Part shown: positions 56,986-64,000 of the stretch, in pieces
How positions within the stretch are numbered: position 1 is the stretch's first letter
Layout: every line of letters begins with the position of its first letter
Source of the DNA: Enoplosus armatus
Lineage: Eukaryota; Chordata; Actinopteri; Centrarchiformes; Enoplosidae
Reading direction: 5' to 3'
DNA: 64,000 bases
NCBI RefSeq assembly: GCF_043641665.1
Contig: NC_092193.1
Span: forward strand, 9,974,501-10,038,500
The notes under the pieces: model-generated
What the model was told of the DNA's origin: nothing
Databases searched by the model: none
The model's input: only the letters and a program-made list of their open reading frames with translations
Position numbers and translations under genes: made by a program

Positions 56986-57639
56986 GGACTAGCAGCAAAA
57001 TGATAAACCAATCAGAGTAAGATGCCAGTTGCTTCATATTCAGTACGAAAGGTAGTCAGCTGGGACCTATTACTGCATGAGCACCATTTACCAAATCAAG
57101 ACATATTGTGTTTTTGTCAGTTATGTATCTTAATAAGCTACATAAAAGCATTAAAGTGCAATGCCATTCAAACAGACTGTGGGAATATGTAGGAGTATGA
57201 TGTCCCTGAGCATAGAGATTTTGTCAAAGCCGGTTGTATAATAACAGGAATTCACCAAGATACTCTGTTATTATGCTACTTTTCCAAAAGAAAATCCTCA
57301 TCTTTCTGAGAAGATACAGACAAAATGCTCCATAAGCAGGTCAGAGTTCATACTATTGAACTGAACATCAAACATCAAAGGACTCATGGCATACATCCCT
57401 TATCCTCTGTCATTCATGCACACACATGAACACCAACACGGCCTCATAAAATAATTAAAGGAGATAATGACAGTACAGGTCTGAATGCTAAATTACTTTC
57501 CCCTTTTATTTTGCAAAGACCAGACGAGCTTCCTTTCAACTCCCAGAGCAAAAAAAAAAAGAGCAAAGGTTCAAAACACTCTGATGTGGACTTAAAAGAC
57601 AGGTTGGATTTTAAATGCTCAGGACGTGACTTGTTTCAT

Positions 57640-57792
57640 GGTATGTGTGTGTTTATGGGTGTGTATGATTTCTATGCTGCGTGCATACGTGTGTGGGAGG
57701 CCGCGTTGTGTATTTGTGTGTGTCTCTGTGTGTACAAATGAGTGGGTGGATAAGTGCATGTATAGGAATGTGTTCCTGTGTGTGTACACAAA
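57640..57792. repeat. Degenerate GT-rich simple sequence
   Basis: Strand-biased TGTGTG-rich stretch with many interruptions. The open frames through it are a by-product of the repeat. Confidence 0.6.
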
Positions 57793-59061
57793 CATTTATT
57801 TGCTCGTCCAGGTCTCGTCTTGAATATACACCGTCTGAATTTGACCTTTCAACATCGTCCAAAACCTCCAAACAGGCAAAAGATCATGAAAACTGTGACA
57901 GAGATCAATTCTCTCATTTCCCCTCTTATGCTCCCCTGGGTTTTCTGCCTGGCCCTTTTCTCTCCGGCCTAAAACAGAATTAATTGACCTTCTGCACTAT
58001 GAAACTCTGCTGAAAACTTTACCCTATCATCAGGAGTATAATGAAGTGACTGACTAATGAATTAATGCAGCACTTCCTGTGTTAATGCTACAGGCCTCAG
58101 CCGAGTAGATAATACTCATATCTGTACCTGTATTAGGGAGCCACGCTTCAGTGCTTGTGTCCAGAGAAAACGGCAACTGTGACTGAAACACCAGCCCGCC
58201 TGATGTAAATAAAACACAAGAAGAAGAGTGCTGCAACCCTCCTTCCCTCTACATTCCTGTACTCCTACACCAGAATGACATCTACAGTAGTATACTGTAT
58301 GTATGTGTGTGTATTCATCAGGTTATTCATAGGAAATGTAAAGATTAAGGTACTAAATAGAACATTTTCAACAGATTAATCAAGTTTTTTATTTCAAAAG
58401 AGCTTCATTGTCATTGTTTCTGACAAAATTGCAGATATTCTCTTTGTCGGTTTAGGTGGTTGGCAGCAGCATTTGTGAACTGCATTTTGTCGGTGTGTGC
58501 TTACATGAATGCCAATTGCTGTCAGTTTTGATTTATTCAGTAATTTCTCGCTGATGTATTGTTGTGATTGTTTAGGGATGTGCGTGAAGAGGCTGAAGTT
58601 TTGTATGTATGTATATGCGTGATGCTTAGCTCTAGCTTGGTTTCAGACCTCCGAATCTCATATGTCAGTGATTCCAATATGTCTGGTGTTGTGCTCACTG
58701 ATGGCTGCTTCCCCCATTGGATAAACAACTGAGTGTGATGAAGAATGGGGATGTCATGTTCCCGTGCCATGGCAAGGGAAATAGCAACACCAAAAAATGG
58801 TGACTAGCATGAAAGAGATTGACGCAGCTGTAAGTTGTTTAAAGTCGACAACAAAAAATTACTTTAAAATCTGAATATTTATTCGAGCAACATGACAAAT
58901 GTACTCGAATAAATAAGTGCTCATAGCAAATGCTACTGCAGCTTTTGTGTTGAACTGAAAATGACTTGCCACTCGCTGGCGCTCACTATTGATCGGTTAG
59001 GGCAAACACAACATGACCACATTGTGAGACTCAATGAGTTAACATGAAACAGCAACTCAGT

Positions 59062-59335
59062 GCAGAGTAGAAATGATCAGTTAATGAATCAATTACTCGA
59101 TGAACAGAAAATTTATCAGCAACTATTTTGATAATCAATTCATAAATGAATAATGAGTCTTCTATGATACTATACTGAATATCTTTGTGTTTTGGACTTG
59201 GTTGAACAAAAAAAGCAATTTGAAGATGTCACTTTAGGCTGTGGGAAATTGTGACAGAGAGGTTTAACTATTTTATGGCCCACAAGAAAATAATTGCCAG
59301 ATTAATTGAAAATATTAATTAGTTGTGGCCCTTAT
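59062..59335. repeat. GCTGCAACTAA-type repeat, most complete copy
   Basis: Contains TCGATGAACAGAAAATTTAT, CAGCAACTATTTTGATAATC, TTTTGGACTTGGTTGAACAA, AGCAATTTGAAGATGTCACT, GGGAAATTGTGACAGAG and, near its end, ATTAATTAGTTGTGGCCC. About 270 bp with the two ends in inverted orientation. Confidence 0.65.
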
Positions 59336-62300
59336 TTAGTCTTTATTATCAGACTAGCTTGGCTCACAAAAGCTTTGTGATTGCTACATCCCCACTGTTT
59401 TTGTCTTACATCAATTCAACAGTTACTTAAACTTAATCATGACGGTTAGGCTGACAGAGCAACAGACTAGAGCATTACAGATATTATTGCACAGCACTTG
59501 GACAATACTGATGTCCAGGAAAAAAGCATATTAACTGTAATGAGTACTCGTAAAACAACAGCATCCAGCTCACCCCTTGTTAATACTTTGCATTTGGCTT
59601 CAAACCAAGATAACAAACAAATCGTAAATGCTGTTAAGTAAAATGTGCTGAAATATCCCTATCAAAACATCACTGCTAAAACAGTAACCATTAGAATAAA
59701 ATAACATTGTGTATTCAATTTTTGCTTGGCACCTCACAGCAGCATTACTGTGTGTGGGGTGTGGCTATGGTTGTTAATAATGCCCCTGTGAAACCTGTAT
59801 GCATTAATAATGAGCTCTTCCTCCTCCCTATCAGCTGTTCATTTAGTTAAAGCGGATAAACAAACCTCAGTCAGACTACACACATGACCTTTTAAACTTC
59901 AGCTTGGTGTCAGCTGAGCAACTGTCACTCTGACTCATCGAACACTGGGTGATATTTTCAGGCACCAGGAAACCTTTAGCCGAGGGAGACATTAAAAGAT
60001 TCAACACAAGTGTTTTAATACCTATGTTGTTTGCCGAGGCTCAGTCAATATTCCACTTGGCTTTATCTAAACTTGCTGAATGCCTCGGGCTGATTGATAG
60101 TCCCATTTTATCTACTGAAAGCAATTCAAGCCACCCCAAGTTGCACAAAATCTGGACTCAAGGACGGTCAGGCAGGCCCTGGAAACGAAATTACAAGAGA
60201 TTTTCTAAGAGTTACCTCTCTAAATTCTGTGCACAAGTAACAGCTGTCAGTAGGTGAAATAATCCCTCACACGCTTATCAAAACCAGCCTAATAGATCCC
60301 CATGCTCATGCAGACAAATCTCTCTCAGCTGTCAATCCGGTGCTACGAGGAGAAAAGTAATAAAAGCACAAAATGAAATGTGTTGCTTATTAAGCTTTTT
60401 TAAGTTTCCTTACAGCTGGGAAACAAAATAACAACAAAACTTCTGTATTTTCATGGTCTGCTAGACTGCATCTGATGACTTCACAGTAACATCTTAAACC
60501 ACAATGTAAAGCTGCCCTCTCAGCAGTCTCAGCAGGAGACAGCCCTGTCCTGAAGAGAGAGGAATAGTAAGAAGGTACAAGTGGCAACGAAATTGGCTGC
60601 CACAAGAGACGTCAATTTCCTGATGTGTTTCAAACCACCGGCAGAGAAAAAATACAATAATATCATGGAGACATCTGAGAGAATTATCTAAAGAAAGGCT
60701 TCTTCTAAAGACTGGTGTGCTGGCTGGTGTGCCTGTCCGTTGTACTCCTTTCATCTTTTGTTTTTGAGTCACATGGTTGCACAGGTATGGATCTCATTCC
60801 CATCCAGCTAAGAAGTATTATCTATTTTGGTTATATTAAAAAATGTCACTGAATAAAAGGCAAAGACAAAGCTTTTAAGTTAGAGACATTTGTAGTGGCA
60901 AGAAAGCTCCCTTTAATTCAGGGAATTTAACAGATGTAGACGAGATGTAAACAGCAGTGGGGAGAAAATGTGAAAATTTGATTCTTATTTGGTATCCTGG
61001 AAACTCGAAGATTGCCTGGCTGTTTTTGCATCTTTCAACTGTAATACTATGTAAACTAATTACATATTTCTCATACTTTCACAATTAGTTTACTAGTCCA
61101 AGTACTGTCACCTACCAGAAATGAACTGTCCACACTTTGAAAAGACACAATATTTCTTTCCCTTCATATAATGGAAAATGTGTGAAAGCTTGTCTTTTCA
61201 ATCTACCTGGGTACAATTTTTCTTTAACCCCCTATTTAGCATTTACAAGCAGTGAATAAACATTTAATACACGGTTTATAACAGTAGTTGTAAGCAGATA
61301 TGAGGAAACCGGTAACTGTTTATGAATGTACAGTATTTGACAACAATTATAACTTCTGAAGCTATTTCATATTATTACAACTATGTTTTACAATATTGTT
61401 ATTCATTATCTATTAAGCCTCCACATGGCTGCCCATAGTAATAGTTGTTGAAAAATACATTGATAAACACTTATCTGATATCTGATTACAACTACATTAT
61501 AGTGTGTTATAAAGCATTTATTCAAGGAGGTTAAAGTAAAGTGTTACCTTCAGCACCATACAATTCAACATTTGGTGTCACAAGTGTTCACTTTATAGAA
61601 ACACATGACCCTGAACACTCCCTCACCCCACGTTTCCTCCACCCACACAGCCTTGGATCTGTAAAAAAAATCTTGCTTCTGCAGGAGCTTTGTATCCTCT
61701 CCTATCCTTTTATCTAATAAACTGCACAAATATAATCAACTATTTTTGGTTAAAATCCCCCTGCTATTATCAACTACAATGCCAATTTGTCTATACTCTA
61801 TATGAGTATTATTATTATATTGTCCATGTACAGGCAGTGAACTAACTTCCTTTCGGAGGACATACAGTATCTGTATCTGTCTGTCTCTGCCTATCTGTTT
61901 GTCTCTCTGTTTGCTGTATTTCTGTTCCTCCATCCATCTACATCAAAGCTGTCACAGCTGTAGTGAGCTCTCCCACTACTGTGTGATCATGCGTTACAAC
62001 TTGTAATCAGCAAAAGTGTAACAACTTTGAGCTTGTACACTATTTTCTCTCGCAGCAATTAGCTGAGCGCCCTGCCGGGCTAACTGCTTTTCAAGTCTAA
62101 ACTCCACACTTAAAGACTGCTGACAAAATATTTTGCCAGTGAAAAACATTAACTTAAACAATGGCTGTGGTCTGCACTATATCTGCTTTACAGCTACAGA
62201 ACTCTCATTGGGGAAAAAATATTTTTACTACAGTTAAAACAATATAAATCCTTTTAAACATGTGTAGCTATGAAGTACAATATTCATTCATCCTTGACCT

Positions 62301-63614
62301 GCACACAAGTATTTTAGCAAGTATAAAGCAAACAGCTTATCATCAACCTACAAAAGGTGAAGCGGTCAGTCCAGTTTCCTGCCAAAAACCCGGCAGGGAA
62401 GGAAGCCCAAAAAAAGCTGCATTGTAGCTTAGAAATATACTCAGAAAAACAACTGGCTGAAATGTCCAACAGATTCGACTGCTATGCAATGTTATGATAT
62501 GATTGTGCACCTGAGTGGTTTGCAAGTATTTTCACATCCTTGAAGGCGTCGCATCCACTGTCCCCACCTGAGGGCTGCAACAACAATCAACAACAGATGG
62601 ACCTGGTATTAGAGACAGCCTTACACTCTATCACATCCGGTAGACTCACACATACTGGAAAAAAAAGTGAGAAGCTGTAAGCAGAATAAATCTTGTAGGT
62701 CGACTGTATTTAGCCATCATATCATATATGCTATATTTAAAATGACTCAAGATTTTCTGAAAACTTGAACTCAGAAAACGAGCAAAAATGCACTGATGAA
62801 GAATTGGCCCCACAGGAGAAGTCAACTCCTCGACTCGTATTTGACTGTGAAAAAGCAATTCAGGCAGTTGATATGCAATAGACTTGACTCTTTAACCCAG
62901 TATAAATCTGTGACTGATACTGTGAGAATCTTTGCTTACAGAGATACAAGTTATATTGATAAAAAGGACTTATGGGGCGCTATATCCCTTTGCTCATCTA
63001 TCAGCAACTGAGGCAGCCACCCTCTGCCCTTTGAATCCCATGCAACTCTCACCTCGGGGAATGTGATGTCTGAATTGACAACATTCATATGATTGCGGTA
63101 TGCAGGGAAGAAGATTGAAGGTTTGTTATAAAAAGACTTAACTGTACACTGACAAGCAGTCAGCTTTCACCCAGTGTCCCTGTGTACAGACACAGCCATA
63201 TTCACATATTATTCAAACCATCTGTCCACAGTTGTACAACCACCAAAGGTTCTGGTGGCCAGAAAGTGCCCATGAAACATTACCACTTGACCATGAACGC
63301 TTCTCACTCATAAAGCACAGTTTGAGCTGTGAAGGACCGGACAAACCTTCCCGAAATCCAAACAAAAAAGCCTCCTGACACAGTCGGGTCACTGACTCGA
63401 AGTATGTCTGGGTGCTCTGTAAACAGAGCGAACCCTCAGGTCAGGCTGACAGAACAGATGCAACCATTACAGCAACTGGGTGTGTCACAACCTCACATAA
63501 ATATCTCCACTGCACCACAGCCAGATGGGAGTGTGTACAGAAAGCATAAACTGCAGTAACACTCAGATCTGATTGTTTTTGATTTCTCCCAACTCCTGCA
63601 ACTACTTATGCACA

Positions 63615-63633
63615 ACACACACACACACACACA
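63615..63633. repeat. (AC)n microsatellite
   Basis: Nine to ten AC units. Confidence 0.9.
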
Positions 63634-64000
63634 AACATACAGTGGTGCTGCAATTGCTACTGTTGTAATCCCAATGTAATCACTAAAGCTTGGTTTTCTC
63701 TCTGCTATTTTATTCCCCTTTGCCATCCAAACTATTTTAATTCTGTTCCTAATCCCACCTACAGAGGCCAAGGTAATTACATATGTTCAACACCAGTCCA
63801 CACTGCAATATAGCAAGCGTTTGGAGGAAAAAAAAGCTCCAGCAGCTCGGTGCGCTGTGTCTGTTTGTGCTTCACTATGGAACAAAGGGACGATGCAGCT
63901 GCGTCGTCATTTGCTCACTCATGTTGCATTCTGTCTGACAGTGTTCGTGGACAATGACGGTATGCAGATGCAATGAGGTGCCCTGGGATTCTCACACCCA

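Larger units (their letters stand above)
33387..64000. other. Region upstream of exon 1a; no supported gene
   Basis: About 30.6 kb with no coding exon I can support on either strand. The open frames present are short, lack family resemblance, have no exon-like splice context and often overlap repeats. It may be intergenic, contain non-coding 5' exons, or be part of the regulatory territory of the ion channel gene. Repeats and microsatellites inside it are listed separately. Confidence 0.5.

Noticed and set aside
57511..57983. Overlapping open frames rich in Cys and Val
   Set aside because: They are produced by a degenerate GT-rich simple repeat.
59949..60257. 102-codon open frame on the plus strand
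   Set aside because: No domain recognised and isolated in non-coding sequence.

Overview
The window looks like teleost fish nuclear DNA. It is AT-rich, sparse in genes, full of microsatellites, and carries several decayed dispersed repeats of a kind common in ray-finned fish. It holds one protein-coding gene I can support, an acid-sensing ion channel (ASIC, DEG/ENaC superfamily). The gene lies on the minus strand between about 33.4 kb and 5.4 kb and is split into 13 coding exons. I read every exon from its protein similarity and from GT/AG splice sites whose phases all agree.

Gene layout in transcription order: first exon 1a (32862-33386); alternative first exon 1b (20807-21448); exon 2 (17756-17906); a tandem pair of alternative exons 3a (17052-17179) and 3b (14535-14662); exons 4-9 (12503-12653, 12352-12408, 11742-11895, 11421-11512, 10997-11076, 10068-10139); a 53-bp cassette exon 10 (6670-6722); and terminal exon 11 (5395-5499, then 3' UTR). 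With exon 1a the protein is 513 residues (exon 10 in) or 504 (exon 10 out). With exon 1b it is 552 or 543. Exon 1a, exon 3a, the cytoplasmic sequence after TM2 and the exon-10-included tail (ending VTRL) most resemble mammalian ASIC3. I therefore regard the gene as an ASIC3-type gene of a fish, probably the one named asic1c in fish nomenclature; the subtype name is less certain than the family.

The notable part is three switch points. (1) Two first exons: one ASIC3/ASIC1-like, one ASIC2b-like that lacks the pre-beta1 histidine linked to proton gating. (2) A duplicated exon 3: the two copies are each 128 bp with identical phases, so an mRNA must contain exactly one. They differ at an acidic-pocket aspartate (QDEPP versus QSEPP). 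(3) A 53-bp cassette exon (53 mod 3 = 2) that changes the reading frame of the last exon. When it is included the tail ends as a class I PDZ ligand, VTRL, as in ASIC3; when it is skipped the same DNA is read in another frame and ends FEEFAC, as in ASIC1/2/4. The last exon therefore appears to be dual-coding over 25 codons, with recognisable ASIC tails in both frames.

Positions 1-5394 are downstream flank or 3' UTR. Positions 33387-64000 contain no coding sequence I can support, only repeats, microsatellites and unique AT-rich DNA that could be regulatory or intergenic.
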